Translations under genes and position numbers: made by a program
Source of the DNA: Gottfriedia acidiceleris
GTDB lineage: Bacteria > Bacillota > Bacilli > Bacillales > Bacillaceae_G
Direction of reading: 5' to 3'
DNA length: 64,000 nucleotides
NCBI RefSeq assembly: GCF_004138285.1
Contig: NZ_SCFN01000012.1
Location: forward strand, 1 to 64,000
Notes under the pieces: model-generated
What the model saw: only the letters and a program-made list of their open reading frames with translations
What the model was told of the DNA's origin: nothing
The model's database searches: none
Part shown: positions 27,212 through 36,613 of the stretch, in pieces
How positions within the stretch are numbered: position 1 is the stretch's first letter
Layout: every line of letters starts with the position of its first letter

Positions 27212-28210
27212 CTACTTCTCCGTAGATTTTTCGGCGAATTTTGTATCAACTAAAACTGAGTGTGGAACTTCTTTTGGTAATACACCAGAGTTCTTCATAA
27301 TCTTTTGAAGATTATTCCACTCATCTTCTTCTAATATTGGATTTGTTGAATAAGAATTTTGAGACTTATAACGTTCAATAACTTTTATTGAAATGTCTAA
27401 AGGAGTATCTTTAAAGAATGGTGCAACACTTTTTGCAATCTCTTCTGCGGAATGAGTATCAACCCATTGTTCAGCTTCATAAATTGCATCAGTAAATTTT
27501 TGAGCCGTTTTCGCATTCTTCTTCAAATAACTTTCTTTTGCTATAAAAGCAGTGTAAGGAACTTTTCCAGACTCCAAGCCGAATGAAGCAACGATTTTAC
27601 CTCTTCCTTCTTTTTCCATAATACTTGCTGTAGGTTCAAACAATTGAACATACTCTCCAGTACCTGAAGCATATGCATTCGCGATATTTGCGAAGTCAAT
27701 ATTCTGAATAAGGTTCAGATCTTTATGTGGATCGATCCCATGTTTACTTAGGACATATTCGCCAACCATTTGTGGCATTCCACCTTTTCTTTGACCTAAA
27801 AATGTTTTGTCTTTTAGTTGGTCCCAATTAAATGGTACAGTTTGATTTCTAGCTACTAGAAATGTTCCATCAGTTTGAGTCAATTGGGCAAAGCTTTTTA
27901 CTGGATCATTTGCACCTTGAGCGTATACATATATAGTTGTTTCAGGCCCAACTAATCCTATATCTGCACCGTTTGACAATACAGCAGTCATAGTTTTATC
28001 TCCACCAGCAGTAGTTGTTATTTCAACATCCAATCCATGCTTTTTGAAGATTCCTTCACTAATGGCCACATATTGAGGTGCATAAAACAATGAATGTGTC
28101 ACTTCTGCAACTCTTACCTTTGTGGTACCATCTTTAGGTTTATCCTTCGAACATCCACCTAAAATAGAAGCAACTAATAAAAACAAAATAACGAGCCATT
28201 TGATTTTCAT
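27212..28210 (-). CDS. ytlA: Substrate-binding lipoprotein, NMT1/SsuA type (YtlA-like)
   Basis: A 332-residue binding protein with a lipoprotein signal: hydrophobic 5-18 and lipobox ILGGC with lipidated C20. The mature part begins KVRVAEVTHSLFYAPQYVAISEGIFKKHG, the pattern of the NMT1/THI5-like and aliphatic sulfonate binders. The substrate (pyrimidine precursor, sulfonate or similar) cannot be decided. ATG follows AGGAGGGATTAA. It is first of three genes, with an unassigned leader of ~140 nt upstream. Confidence 0.88.
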   Translation of the reverse strand: MKIKWLVILFLLVASILGGCSKDKPKDGTTKVRVAEVTHSLFYAPQYVAISEGIFKKHGLDVEITTTAGGDKTMTAVLSNGADIGLVGPETTIYVYAQGANDPVKSFAQLTQTDGTFLVARNQTVPFNWDQLKDKTFLGQRKGGMPQMVGEYVLSKHGIDPHKDLNLIQNIDFANIANAYASGTGEYVQLFEPTASIMEKEGRGKIVASFGLESGKVPYTAFIAKESYLKKNAKTAQKFTDAIYEAEQWVDTHSAEEIAKSVAPFFKDTPLDISIKVIERYKSQNSYSTNPILEEDEWNNLQKIMKNSGVLPKEVPHSVLVDTKFAEKSTEK

Positions 28211-28351
28211 TTAATCCCTCCTAATCGAAAATATACAATTAGCCTATGCAATAGGAGAAAATGGGTGAATGCGGAGTACTGACCGTGCTAAAATCGCTTG
28301 GAAACTTATGAGACATCTGAGATGTACAGGATAAGATGGTAAAATAAAGAA

Positions 28352-28394
28352 AAACCTCTCTTACTTCCTTTTTAGGAAATTAGAGAGGTTTTTA
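28352..28394 (-). terminator. Terminator of the Rrf2-family gene
   Basis: On the minus strand AAACCTCTCTAATTTCCT / AGGAAGTAAGAGAGGTTT is an almost complete stem followed by TTTTTCTTTATTTT. Confidence 0.88.
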
Positions 28395-28880
28395 TCTACT
28401 CTTTGAAAAATATTTTCGAGTATCTTCACGTATTTCGTTAGGTAAAACACTTTCTAATTCTTTGTTTAACCATGAAAGTGTTTTATTACGTAAATAATCA
28501 TGCATCTTTTCTTCGGCAGAGAGCATGACTAAATTGATCGTGCAGGAGGTACTTGGAGTACAACCCTTTTCTCTAAAAAGATAACCGTTATCTTTAATAT
28601 TTTTGCATTGAAATATTGGCTTAGAACCTTCAATTGCTTCAATTACATCCCAAAAAGAAATTTCTTCTGGAGACTTGGCAAGTTTAAAGCCACCCTTAAC
28701 TCCTGGAACTGAACTTACAATACCAGCTTTAGACAACTTACTAAAAATCTTTGAAAGATATGTATCTGAAACACCTTGAAAGAAGGATAAGTCCTTTATT
28801 CCAATTGGAGAATCTTCAGGAGTGTCAATTAAATAAACAAGGCAGTGAAGTGCATACTCAACTCCAACGCTATACTGCAT
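28392..28880 (-). CDS. Rrf2-family transcriptional regulator
   Basis: A 162-residue regulator with an N-terminal winged helix (SVGVEYALHCLVYL, DTYLSKIFSKLSKAGIVSSVPGVKGGFKLA) and three conserved cysteines, C92, C107 and C113, in the Fe-S ligand region of IscR/NsrR-like proteins. It probably senses oxidative or nitrosative stress. It is divergent from an AhpD-like gene, its most likely target, and upstream of the ytlACD-like operon, from which a terminator separates it. Confidence 0.87.
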   Translation of the reverse strand: MQYSVGVEYALHCLVYLIDTPEDSPIGIKDLSFFQGVSDTYLSKIFSKLSKAGIVSSVPGVKGGFKLAKSPEEISFWDVIEAIEGSKPIFQCKNIKDNGYLFREKGCTPSTSCTINLVMLSAEEKMHDYLRNKTLSWLNKELESVLPNEIREDTRKYFSKSR

Positions 28881-28985
28881 TAAAACACCTTCTTCATAAA
28901 TGAGATTATTTTTAATTAATCTTAGAAATGTTTTATTTCTTTGTCAAACATTTACGTTTAGGAGTAATTCAAAGTTAAAAGAAGT

Positions 28986-29014
28986 TTGACATAATGAAAT
29001 AAACGAATTATTAT
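28986..29014 (+). promoter_or_regulatory. Sigma-A promoter of the AhpD-like gene
   Basis: TTGACA (28986-28991), 17-bp spacer, TATTAT (29009-29014). The expected leader of ~100 nt contains a GGCGA/TCGCT hairpin near 29028-29055. Confidence 0.6.
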
Positions 29015-29118
29015 AGATAATATAAATCGGCGATTAATAGTGTCGCTAATTTATATATTTCAATAAACTACATTTACTTTAATTATTTTTAGAATTAACT
29101 TTTTTAGGGGGAATTAAA

Positions 29119-29562
29119 ATGGAAAAACAAATTAATTATTCAAAATTAGCACCAGAAGCATTAAAAATAATGATGGAAATGGAAAAGTATATTAAATCAG
29201 CAGGTATAGACGATAAACTTCGTGAACTTATTAAAATTCGCGTTTCACAAATAAATGGTTGTGCATTTTGCCTTGACATGCATACCTCTGAAGCAAGAGA
29301 AATAGGAGAAACGGAACAACGTTTATACTGTATTAGTGCATGGAGAGATTGCGATTTTTACACAGATGCAGAAAAAGTAGCTTTAGAGTTAACTGAGCAT
29401 ATCACACTGATTTCGAATAAAGGTGTATCTGATGAACTATATAATCGTGTAAGTAAACACTTTAGCGAAAATGAATATGCAAATCTTGTATTCATCATCA
29501 ATCAAATTAACAGTTGGAATCGTATCTCTATTTCTATGGGTAATAAACCAGCTGAAAAATAA
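29119..29562 (+). CDS. Carboxymuconolactone decarboxylase/AhpD-like protein
   Basis: A 147-residue all-helical AhpD-like protein with the redox-active pair C48-x-x-C51 and H55 in NGCAFCLDMH, the alkylhydroperoxidase signature. Such proteins reduce peroxides or serve as electron donors to peroxidases. ATG follows AGGGGGAATTAAA. The divergent Rrf2 gene suggests redox control. Confidence 0.88.
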   Translation: MEKQINYSKLAPEALKIMMEMEKYIKSAGIDDKLRELIKIRVSQINGCAFCLDMHTSEAREIGETEQRLYCISAWRDCDFYTDAEKVALELTEHITLISNKGVSDELYNRVSKHFSENEYANLVFIINQINSWNRISISMGNKPAEK

Positions 29563-29585
29563 TATCCTAATTAAATTTGATATAA

Positions 29586-29618
29586 AAAAAATGAGCCGAA
29601 GAGTGGCTCATTTTTTTA
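29586..29618 (+). terminator. Terminator of the AhpD-like gene
   Basis: AAAATGAGCC / GGCTCATTTT around GAAGAGT, followed by T. The 29619-29814 stretch shows nothing further. Confidence 0.9.
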
Positions 29619-29814
29619 ATGTAATTTCAATTTTTATTAAAATTTTTTACTTCTATAACATCGCTTTTTATTAATTTATTTTTATTAGAATAAATTTTTA
29701 TAGTGTAAAGATCATAATTATTTTTAATATAAATTTTTTTGATCCACTGTCATATTTGAAGTAGCAATAGAACTTTTAAAGAATTATCTGGAGGTTGTTT
29801 TTTTATACTGAAAT

Positions 29815-29866
29815 TAAAAATGGCTGCCAAAAAGTCATAGATTCCGACTTTTTGGACAGCCCTTAC
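29815..29866 (-). terminator. Terminator of pckA
   Basis: On the minus strand GGCTGTCCAAAAAGTC / GACTTTTTGGCAGCC forms a long stem with a T-rich tail. Confidence 0.88.
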
Positions 29867-29882
29867 ATTTTAATTTATAAGA

Positions 29883-31469
29883 TTATTTTAAAGGTCCACC
29901 AAGTTCAGCTAATTTAGCATCAAAGCCTTCAAATTTTTTGAAGTTTTCTTTGAATTTATTTACTAATTCAAGAGCTTTTTGATCATAAGCTGATTGATCT
30001 TCCCAAGTTGTTGATGGAACTAATACGCTATCAGGTACACCAGGTACATGAGTTGGAATTGCTAGACCGAAAAACTCGTCTTGTGTAGTTTCAACTGAGT
30101 TCAAATCTCCTTCAAGTGCAGCGTGAACCATTGCTCTTGTGTAAGAAAGATTCATACGTTTACCAACGCCGTATTCTCCACCAGTCCAACCAGTGTTTAC
30201 TAAGAAAACATTTACATTATGTTTTTCAATTTTTTCACCAAGCATTTTTGCATATTCTACAGCTGGAAGCGGTAAGAATGGTGATCCGAAACATGTAGAG
30301 AATGTTACTTGTGGAGAAGTAACACCACGCTCAGTACCAGCTAATTTACTAGTAAATCCGCTTAAGAAGTGGTACATTGCTTGCTCTTTTGTTAATTTAC
30401 TGATTGGAGGTAATACTCCAAATGCATCAGCAGTTAAAAAGATAATTGCATGCGGATGTCCAGCAACACTTGGCTCAATGATATTTTGAATTGCTTGCAT
30501 TGGATATGCAGCGCGAGTATTTTCTGTTAAAGTTGTATCATCATAGTCAGCTAAACGGCTATCAGATTTAACAACAACATTTTCTAACACAGTACCAAAT
30601 TTAATTGCAGAGAAAATTTGAGGCTCTTTTTCAAATGTTAAATTGATACATTTAGCGTAGCAACCACCTTCAATATTGAATACACCATTATCTGACCAGC
30701 CATGCTCATCATCACCGATTAACTTACGGTCTGCATCTGCAGATAATGTAGTTTTACCAGTTCCTGAAAGTCCAAAGAATAATGCTACATCGCCTTCGCT
30801 ACCAACGTTAGCAGAACAGTGCATTGGTAAAACATTATTTTGTGGTAATAGGAAATTCATGATAGAGAAAATAGATTTTTTCATTTCACCAGCATATTCC
30901 GTACCACCAATTAAGATTATTTTCTTCTCAAATGATATAATAACAAATGCCTCTGAATTTGTTCCATCTACTACTGGGTCTGCTTTAAATGTAGGGGCAG
31001 AAACAATTGTAAATTCTGCTTCATGAGTTTGAAGTTCTTGCTCAGTTGGGCGAATAAATAATTGATGAGCAAATAAGTTGTGCCATGCAAATTCGTTAAT
31101 TACTTGGATTGGTAAACGATACTCTGTATCAGCACCAGCAAATCCTTTAAATAAGAATAATTCGTTACGATCTTTTAAGTAATTAAGTACTTTGCTATAC
31201 AATTTTTCGAATACGTCAGCAGAGATTGGTGTATTTACTGAACCCCAATCGATTAAATTTTCAACAGATGCCTCTTTAACAATAAATTTATCTTTAGGTG
31301 AACGTCCAGTATATTTGCCTGTTGAAACGCTAACTGCTCCTGTTGACGTTAAAATTCCTTCTTGTCTTGTTAGAACTTTTTCAACTAATTCAGAAACGCT
31401 TAGTTGGTTATACATTTGATTACTAGTAAGTAATTCGTTTAATTCAAAGTTTACATCAACTGTCTTCAT
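29883..31469 (-). CDS. pckA: Phosphoenolpyruvate carboxykinase (ATP)
   Basis: Makes phosphoenolpyruvate from oxaloacetate and ATP, the entry step of gluconeogenesis. The 528 residues show TGRSPKDKF, the kinase loop GLSGTGKT (233-240), the metal/oxaloacetate motif LIGDDEHGW and NTGWTGG. The length is that of Bacillus PckA. It is divergent from metK, as in B. subtilis, with a CcpN-like box over its -10 region. Confidence 0.96.
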   Translation of the reverse strand: MKTVDVNFELNELLTSNQMYNQLSVSELVEKVLTRQEGILTSTGAVSVSTGKYTGRSPKDKFIVKEASVENLIDWGSVNTPISADVFEKLYSKVLNYLKDRNELFLFKGFAGADTEYRLPIQVINEFAWHNLFAHQLFIRPTEQELQTHEAEFTIVSAPTFKADPVVDGTNSEAFVIISFEKKIILIGGTEYAGEMKKSIFSIMNFLLPQNNVLPMHCSANVGSEGDVALFFGLSGTGKTTLSADADRKLIGDDEHGWSDNGVFNIEGGCYAKCINLTFEKEPQIFSAIKFGTVLENVVVKSDSRLADYDDTTLTENTRAAYPMQAIQNIIEPSVAGHPHAIIFLTADAFGVLPPISKLTKEQAMYHFLSGFTSKLAGTERGVTSPQVTFSTCFGSPFLPLPAVEYAKMLGEKIEKHNVNVFLVNTGWTGGEYGVGKRMNLSYTRAMVHAALEGDLNSVETTQDEFFGLAIPTHVPGVPDSVLVPSTTWEDQSAYDQKALELVNKFKENFKKFEGFDAKLAELGGPLK

Positions 31470-31525
31470 ATACTAATACCATCCTTTAAATATAATTTGT
31501 CTGCCATGTAGGTATCTCGATAAAT

Positions 31526-31555
31526 AGTATAACACATTTATTTTAATAGTGTATA
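31526..31555 (-). promoter_or_regulatory. pckA promoter with CcpN-like operator
   Basis: On the minus strand the -10 TATACT (31526-31531) lies in TGTGTTATACT (31526-31536), which fits TRTGHYATAYW, the published CcpN consensus as I recall it. A -35 TATACA (31550-31555) is 18 bp upstream, inside the arms AATAGT...ACTATT. Repression under glycolytic conditions is inferred. Confidence 0.5.
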
Positions 31556-31734
31556 CTATTAGTTGGCAAAATGTGTTATGAATTTGATTAAAAAATAAAT
31601 TTGAGTAAAATTTACTTATTTTATTGAAGGAATTTAGTTAATTGTAAGATAATATTTAGTAATTTCCCATTAAATAGAAATGAATGTAGAAATTAAGTTA
31701 TTGTAGAATTATGTCTAAGTAATGATGAAAATTG

Positions 31735-31763
31735 TTGACAAGAAAGTGAAATTTTAATATGAT
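31735..31763 (+). promoter_or_regulatory. Sigma-A promoter of metK
   Basis: TTGACA (31735-31740), 17-bp spacer, TATGAT (31758-31763): near-consensus, just before the riboswitch. Confidence 0.8.
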
Positions 31764-31780
31764 ACTTTTCATACGGATAC

Positions 31781-31958
31781 TCTCTTATCCCGAGTAGGTG
31801 GAGGGATACAGGCCCTACGAAGCCCAGCAACCTCACATAATGTGAAAGGTGCTGAACCTGATGCAAGGCTTTTTTTGTCTTGGACGATAAGAGTGAAAGG
31901 CAAATAACTTTAACCCTTTCCTCACGCAATTTTGGATAAGAGGAAGGCTTTTTTTTTG
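31781..31958 (+). ncRNA. SAM-I (S-box) riboswitch with terminator
   Basis: P1 is CTCTTATC (31782-31789) pairing with GATAAGAG (31886-31893). Inside are the S-box blocks CGAGTAGGTGGAGGGATACA, GGCCCTACGAAGCCCAGCAACC and GGTGCTGAACC. The expression platform ends in a CCTTTCCTC/GAGGAAGG hairpin and a run of T (to 31958). S-adenosylmethionine binding should turn off metK. Confidence 0.95.
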
Positions 31959-32100
31959 CTCAAAACTTAATTACAGTGGCAATTTCGTAATTTACACTGA
32001 GTTATCTTTATCTTAAATGGGGAACATTAGTATAGGAAATACTTTTTCTATTCTTTTGTTGAAAAAAGAGATCCGTCAATTCAATTTAGGAGGGGACTCA

Positions 32101-33297
32101 ATGTCACAACGTCGTTTATTTACTTCAGAATCAGTTACAGAAGGACATCCAGATAAAATCTGTGACCAAATTTCAGATTCTATTCTTGATGCAATTTTAG
32201 CAAATGATCCGAATGCTCGTGTAGCAGCGGAAACTTCAGTTACAACAGGTTTAGTACTTGTTGCAGGTGAAATTACAACTTCTACTTATGTAGATATTCC
32301 AAAAATCGTTCGCGAAACAATCCGTGAAATCGGTTATGACCGTGCAAAATACGGATTTGATGCAGATACATGTGCAGTTTTAACTTCTATCGATGAGCAA
32401 TCAGCAGATATCGCTTTAGGTGTAGACCAAGCATTAGAAGCTCGTGAAGGTAGCATGTCAGATGAAGAAATTGAAGCAATCGGTGCAGGAGACCAAGGTT
32501 TAATGTTCGGTTTTGCTGTCAATGAAACACCTGAATTAATGCCACTTCCAATTTCATTATCTCACAAAATTGCTCGCCGTTTAACTGAAGTTAGAAAAAA
32601 TGAAACAGTTTCTTACTTACGTCCAGACGGTAAAACTCAAGTAACAGTTGAGTATGATGAAAACAACAAACCAGTTCGTATTGATGCAATTGTTGTATCA
32701 ACACAACATGGTCCAGAAGCTACTCAAGCTCAAATTGAAAATGATATTAAAGAACTTGTAATTAAACCAGTTGTACCAGCTGAGTTAATTGATGAAAACA
32801 CAAAATTCTTTATCAACCCAACAGGTCGTTTCGTAATCGGTGGACCTCAAGGGGATGCTGGTTTAACAGGTCGTAAAATTATTGTTGATACTTACGGTGG
32901 ATATGCTCGTCACGGTGGTGGCGCATTCTCTGGTAAAGATGCAACTAAAGTTGACCGTTCTGCTGCTTACGCTGCACGTTACGTTGCGAAAAACATCGTA
33001 GCTGCTGGCTTAGCTGATAAAGCTGAAGTTCAATTAGCATATGCAATTGGTGTTGCTAAACCAGTTTCAATCGCTATTGATACTTTTGGTACAGGTAAAG
33101 TTTCAGAAGAAAAATTAGTTGAAGTAATTCGCAACAACTTCGACCTACGTCCAGCTGGAATTATTAAAATGCTTGACCTACGTCGTCCGATTTACAAACA
33201 AACTGCTGCTTATGGTCACTTTGGCCGTACAGATATCGATCTTCCTTGGGAGCGTACTGATAAAGCAGAAGTTTTAAAAACTGAAGCAGGTCTATAA
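32101..33297 (+). CDS. metK: S-adenosylmethionine synthase
   Basis: Makes SAM from methionine and ATP. The 398 residues include the ATP-binding GHPDK (15-19), GAGDQG (128-133) and GGGAFSGKD. The start is ATG 32101 after AGGAGGGGACTCA; an upstream in-frame extension to 32017 is leader sequence. Codon use is strongly biased, as for highly expressed genes. It is controlled by the S-box above, and SAM also feeds the speD-speE pathway at 42-45 kb. Confidence 0.97.
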   Translation: MSQRRLFTSESVTEGHPDKICDQISDSILDAILANDPNARVAAETSVTTGLVLVAGEITTSTYVDIPKIVRETIREIGYDRAKYGFDADTCAVLTSIDEQSADIALGVDQALEAREGSMSDEEIEAIGAGDQGLMFGFAVNETPELMPLPISLSHKIARRLTEVRKNETVSYLRPDGKTQVTVEYDENNKPVRIDAIVVSTQHGPEATQAQIENDIKELVIKPVVPAELIDENTKFFINPTGRFVIGGPQGDAGLTGRKIIVDTYGGYARHGGGAFSGKDATKVDRSAAYAARYVAKNIVAAGLADKAEVQLAYAIGVAKPVSIAIDTFGTGKVSEEKLVEVIRNNFDLRPAGIIKMLDLRRPIYKQTAAYGHFGRTDIDLPWERTDKAEVLKTEAGL

Positions 33298-33307
33298 TAA
33301 AATGATT

Positions 33308-33346
33308 AAGGCTGAATATGGCATATGCTATATTCAGTCTTTTTTG
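33308..33346 (+). terminator. Terminator of metK
   Basis: AGGCTGAATAT / ATATTCAGTCT stem followed by six T. Confidence 0.88.
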
Positions 33347-33350
33347 CATT

Positions 33351-33476
33351 TTAAGAAAGGATAAATTGGCAAAGAGGAAGATAATACGACGTGGTGGCCA
33401 ATTTTAAGAATAAAATATAAGTGCAACTACGCCCCTGTTTTCACCTAAAAGGCTCGTCAATCGACGAGTTTTCTTT
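33351..33476 (+). repeat. Interspersed repeat family A, copy 2 (metK-MDR gene)
   Basis: Contains TTAAGAAAGGATAAATTGGC, ACGACGT, TATAAGTGCAACTACGCC and the 3' hairpin CTCGTC-AATC-GACGAG plus TTTTCTTT. It starts about five bases after the metK terminator T run, in the same orientation as the other two copies. Confidence 0.85.
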
Positions 33477-33571
33477 ATTTATATAGAATTACATTTCTTT
33501 ATATAGGTATACTTAAAAATCATTTTTCATAGGTTTAAATGACTAAATTAATGTTTGTAATGGAGGAACCT

Positions 33572-34561
33572 ATGAAAGCGATTATATGTACAAAATATGG
33601 TCCACCAGAAGTTCTTCAAATCAAAGAAGTTGAAAAACCAAAAATAAAAGATGATGAGGTATTAATTAAAATACACGCAACAACTGTAACCGCTGGAGAT
33701 GTAAAACTTAGAAGCTCCGATTTTCCTTTTATGTATTGGCTGCCTTCACGCCTTATGTTTGGCCTTACAAAGCCGAAAAATAAAATATCAGGTTGTGAGC
33801 TTGCAGGAGAAATAGTCAAAGTTGGCAAAAACGTAAGAAATTTTAAAATAGGTGATCAAGTTTTTGGATATAGTGGATTTACTTTTGGGGCTAATGCTGA
33901 GTATATATCTTTACATGAGGAAGGTGTTCTAGCTAAAAAACCAATAAATATGTCATTTGAGCAAGCTGCAGCAGTACCTGTTGGGGCACTTACTGCATTA
34001 CACTTTCTAAGGAGAAGTATTATTCAAAATGGACAAAAAGTACTTATTTATGGTGCTTCAGGAAGTGTTGGAACATATGCAATTCAGTTAGCTAAATATT
34101 TTGGTACAGAAGTTACCGCCTTATGTAGTACTTCTAATTTAGAATTGGTAAGGGCTTTAGGCGCAAATGAAGTAATAGATTATACAAATGAAGATCTTGC
34201 TAAGAGTAAGAAAACTTATGACATTATTTTTGATACGGTAGGAAAAAGCTCATTTTCTAATTGTAAAAGAATGCTTAACAAAGATGGCGTTTATTTATTA
34301 AGTGCAGTATGGAAGCTTTCAGTTTATTTTCAAGCAATATGGAGTAATTTGATTAGTAATAAAAAAGCCATACTTGGTGTAGCAAATATGAACAATGAAG
34401 ATTTAAACTATATAAAAGCACTTATTGAAGCGGATAAGTTAAAAGCTGTTATTGATCGACAGTATCCGCTTGATCAAATTGTTGATGCACATCGTTACGT
34501 AGAAAAAGGGCATAAGAAGGGGAATGTCGTTATTAACATTCGAGAGATTTCAGACTGTTGA
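33572..34561 (+). CDS. Zinc-independent NAD(P)H-dependent alcohol dehydrogenase/quinone oxidoreductase (MDR family)
   Basis: A 329-residue medium-chain dehydrogenase/reductase. It has a GroES-like start, GCELAGEIVKVGKNV, and the Rossmann stretch LIYGASGSVGTYAIQLAKYFG; the structural and catalytic zinc ligands of classical alcohol dehydrogenases are missing, as in quinone oxidoreductases. ATG 33572 follows TGGAGGAACCT. A single gene of unknown substrate. Confidence 0.85.
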   Translation: MKAIICTKYGPPEVLQIKEVEKPKIKDDEVLIKIHATTVTAGDVKLRSSDFPFMYWLPSRLMFGLTKPKNKISGCELAGEIVKVGKNVRNFKIGDQVFGYSGFTFGANAEYISLHEEGVLAKKPINMSFEQAAAVPVGALTALHFLRRSIIQNGQKVLIYGASGSVGTYAIQLAKYFGTEVTALCSTSNLELVRALGANEVIDYTNEDLAKSKKTYDIIFDTVGKSSFSNCKRMLNKDGVYLLSAVWKLSVYFQAIWSNLISNKKAILGVANMNNEDLNYIKALIEADKLKAVIDRQYPLDQIVDAHRYVEKGHKKGNVVINIREISDC

Positions 34562-34654
34562 CAAACGCTCGCTTTCTTTGTTGCTTCGCCTCCTAGCGCG
34601 GTGCTCATTACTATTTGGGGTTACACCGCCTCGAAATATATACTTTATCTACAC

Positions 34655-34696
34655 AAAGAAATCCCTCAAAATGACCTTTTGAGGGATTTCTTTTAT
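34655..34696. terminator. Bidirectional terminator
   Basis: GAAATCCCTCAAAA / TTTTGAGGGATTTC is a perfect 14-bp stem with T runs on both strands, shared by the MDR gene and the small minus-strand gene next to it. Confidence 0.9.
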
Positions 34697-34857
34697 AGAT
34701 TTTCATTTTGCTGTCGGATTTCTTCACCAGCTAACATCATATTGGCTGTTTCAATTTTACGGTGCTCATCCACGGAATGCCCTGGATCGAGATTATTAAG
34801 GTCTGCTTGTATTTTCATTTGCTCTTCGTTTATGAGGGGGATATTTTTTTTGCTCAA
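34693..34857 (-). CDS. Small hypothetical protein, 54 aa
   Basis: An unrecognised hydrophilic, mostly helical protein (MSKKNIPLINEEQMKIQADL then NNLDPGHSVDEHRKIE and a Gln-rich end). The start is TTG with GGAGGT seven bases upstream, and the gene ends in its own terminator, so it is likely to be expressed. No signal peptide or membrane segment is present. Confidence 0.65.
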   Translation of the reverse strand: MSKKNIPLINEEQMKIQADLNNLDPGHSVDEHRKIETANMMLAGEEIRQQNENL

Positions 34858-34959
34858 TTTTATTACCTCCATATATATTGTAGAAAGTCGATGAAACTCA
34901 TCGTTGTTTTAGTCTTAACGAATTGACTAACTTCATTCAAATTTATAGAAGTATTTGAT

Positions 34960-35934
34960 TTACTGGCTTAATTCATTTATTAATTTTTGAAAGGTGAGAT
35001 AAGCAGGCTTAATCGTATAATCATCCTTCATAATACCAAATTGATGAAATAGGTCGTCTTTTGAACTATCAGCATCCCTTAAACCAAAAAATTCATAATG
35101 AGTAATATTTAGTTCCTGACGAAGTGAATAGACTGTTCGAATAATTTTCTCAAGTACGATTGATTGCTGCTCATATGATCTTTCGATTTGTATAAATGGA
35201 TTTTTTCCGGTAGGCCATCCATTCTCTGTAATGTGGATTGGAAGAGTGGATGGGAAACCATTACTATCCAATGTTTCTCGAAATTTACGTAGTATGTTTT
35301 CTACTGAAACAGCAACTTCCTCAATTTTTAATGGTTCCTCAAATACATCCACATAAAAATTATGACCTACATAATCAATTGAATGAATTAATTCGTCCCC
35401 ACCAATTTTCATTAGATTTTCCCAAAAATGTGGAATTGTTTTTTCTCCCTCAGGAACAGAGCCAAATCCAATTTTAATAGGTAAATTGTTTTTTTCAATT
35501 TCTTCTCTTACAGTTAGAACGCCTTGTACAAGCGCTTCTAATACATATGGTTTGGATCCATCCATAAACGATAAATTAGGCTCATTTGTAATTTGAATTG
35601 ATTCAAGGCAAGTGCCATACGCTTTAATTACTTTACGAACAAAATTTAACCAATAATCCAGTGAAAGGCTTGGATCCATAAGGCAGCCAATTGTTAAATC
35701 TCCTAATAAACCTGCGCTTTTATATCGATTTAGAGCGTCAAATACTTTTTCTTCTGTTTCAGGTCCCGTATAAACAGCATACATTCTTGGTAAAAGCTGA
35801 TTAGTATTACCTTTTAGCTCTTTAAGAGCAGATGATATTTTTTCATAATTATCATCAGGACCTGTAGCTAATCCTATAGGTGTACCAGCTACGCTAAGGG
35901 GATAGATACCAAAAGTTAACCCAGTTGATTTCAT
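34960..35934 (-). CDS. Glycoside hydrolase-like protein, clan GH-A type
   Basis: A 324-residue predicted TIM-barrel enzyme with the two clan GH-A glutamates: E118 in IQITNEPN (acid/base, end of strand 4) and E237 in IHITENGWPTG (nucleophile, strand 7). There is no signal peptide, so it acts on an intracellular or imported sugar. The exact GH family is not recognised. The start at 35934 is eight bases after GGAG; in-frame starts up to 35943 lie too near that site. It is divergent from a MarR gene with a palindrome between them. Confidence 0.75.
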   Translation of the reverse strand: MKSTGLTFGIYPLSVAGTPIGLATGPDDNYEKISSALKELKGNTNQLLPRMYAVYTGPETEEKVFDALNRYKSAGLLGDLTIGCLMDPSLSLDYWLNFVRKVIKAYGTCLESIQITNEPNLSFMDGSKPYVLEALVQGVLTVREEIEKNNLPIKIGFGSVPEGEKTIPHFWENLMKIGGDELIHSIDYVGHNFYVDVFEEPLKIEEVAVSVENILRKFRETLDSNGFPSTLPIHITENGWPTGKNPFIQIERSYEQQSIVLEKIIRTVYSLRQELNITHYEFFGLRDADSSKDDLFHQFGIMKDDYTIKPAYLTFQKLINELSQ

Positions 35935-35958
35935 CTGCATCACTCCTTTAGTTAGTTA

Positions 35959-35974
35959 GTAAATATATATTTAC
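35959..35974. promoter_or_regulatory. Perfect 16-bp palindrome, candidate MarR operator
   Basis: GTAAATATATATTTAC is its own reverse complement. It lies just upstream of the glycosidase-like gene and 120 bp before marR, with a similar half-palindrome CAAATATATATATTTATG at about 35985-36002. Confidence 0.45.
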
Positions 35975-36094
35975 ATTTTATTGTTCAAATATATATATTT
36001 ATGATATTATCGGTTTGTATATCGGGTAAATAATAAACTTTTATTTACTAAATGTCAATTTAGAAATTTTTTTCATAGAAAGGTTCGTAATAAA

Positions 36095-36550
36095 ATGAAT
36101 TCAAATCCAAATCAAATTGCAGAGAAGTTTATCCAACTACTTCCTTTAATTTTTAATAAGTTTAACAAGCCGGGCTCTAAAAATTCTTTAAAGAATAAGC
36201 AGACCGAGTTAACTCATTTACAAAGTCATATACTAGAAGAGTTGTTTCAAACAGTAGATGGAATCTCAATTACAGAGCTAGCACAAAATATAAGCATATC
36301 TAAACAGCAAATGACTCCATTAATTATGAAATTAGAAGAAAAGGAATATGTATCTAAAATTCAGGATCTGAATGATAAACGAAGTGTAAAAATTATACTT
36401 ACTGAAAAAGGAAAAAAAGTTGTCACAAAACGGTGGGAAGATTTTTATCATATTTTTTGTGAACGAATTGGACAACTAGATGAGGAGGACTTGCTTGATT
36501 TAGATTACTCAATGCACAAAATCATAAGAATACTTGGGAAATTAGAATAG
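36095..36550 (+). CDS. MarR-family transcriptional regulator
   Basis: A 151-residue winged-helix regulator. The recognition region reads ISITELAQNISISKQQMTPLIMKLEEKEYVSK, followed by the wing DLNDKRSVKIILTEKGK, both typical of MarR proteins. ATG follows GAAAGGTTCGTAATAAA. It probably controls the divergent glycosidase-like gene. No transporter follows; instead there is an orphan ribosome site with a nine-codon frame (36578-36607). Confidence 0.88.
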   Translation: MNSNPNQIAEKFIQLLPLIFNKFNKPGSKNSLKNKQTELTHLQSHILEELFQTVDGISITELAQNISISKQQMTPLIMKLEEKEYVSKIQDLNDKRSVKIILTEKGKKVVTKRWEDFYHIFCERIGQLDEEDLLDLDYSMHKIIRILGKLE

Positions 36551-36613
36551 AGGGCAAATTGAAGGGGAGGAATCTCGATGAGCCTGCTTATTTTTGTTAA
36601 ATTATAGAAATCC

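Noticed and set aside
31693-31929. Minus-strand 78-codon ORF
   Set aside because: It is antisense to the metK promoter and SAM riboswitch.
32017-32100. N-terminal extension of MetK
   Set aside because: Leader sequence without homology; ATG 32101 has AGGAGGGG at the right distance.
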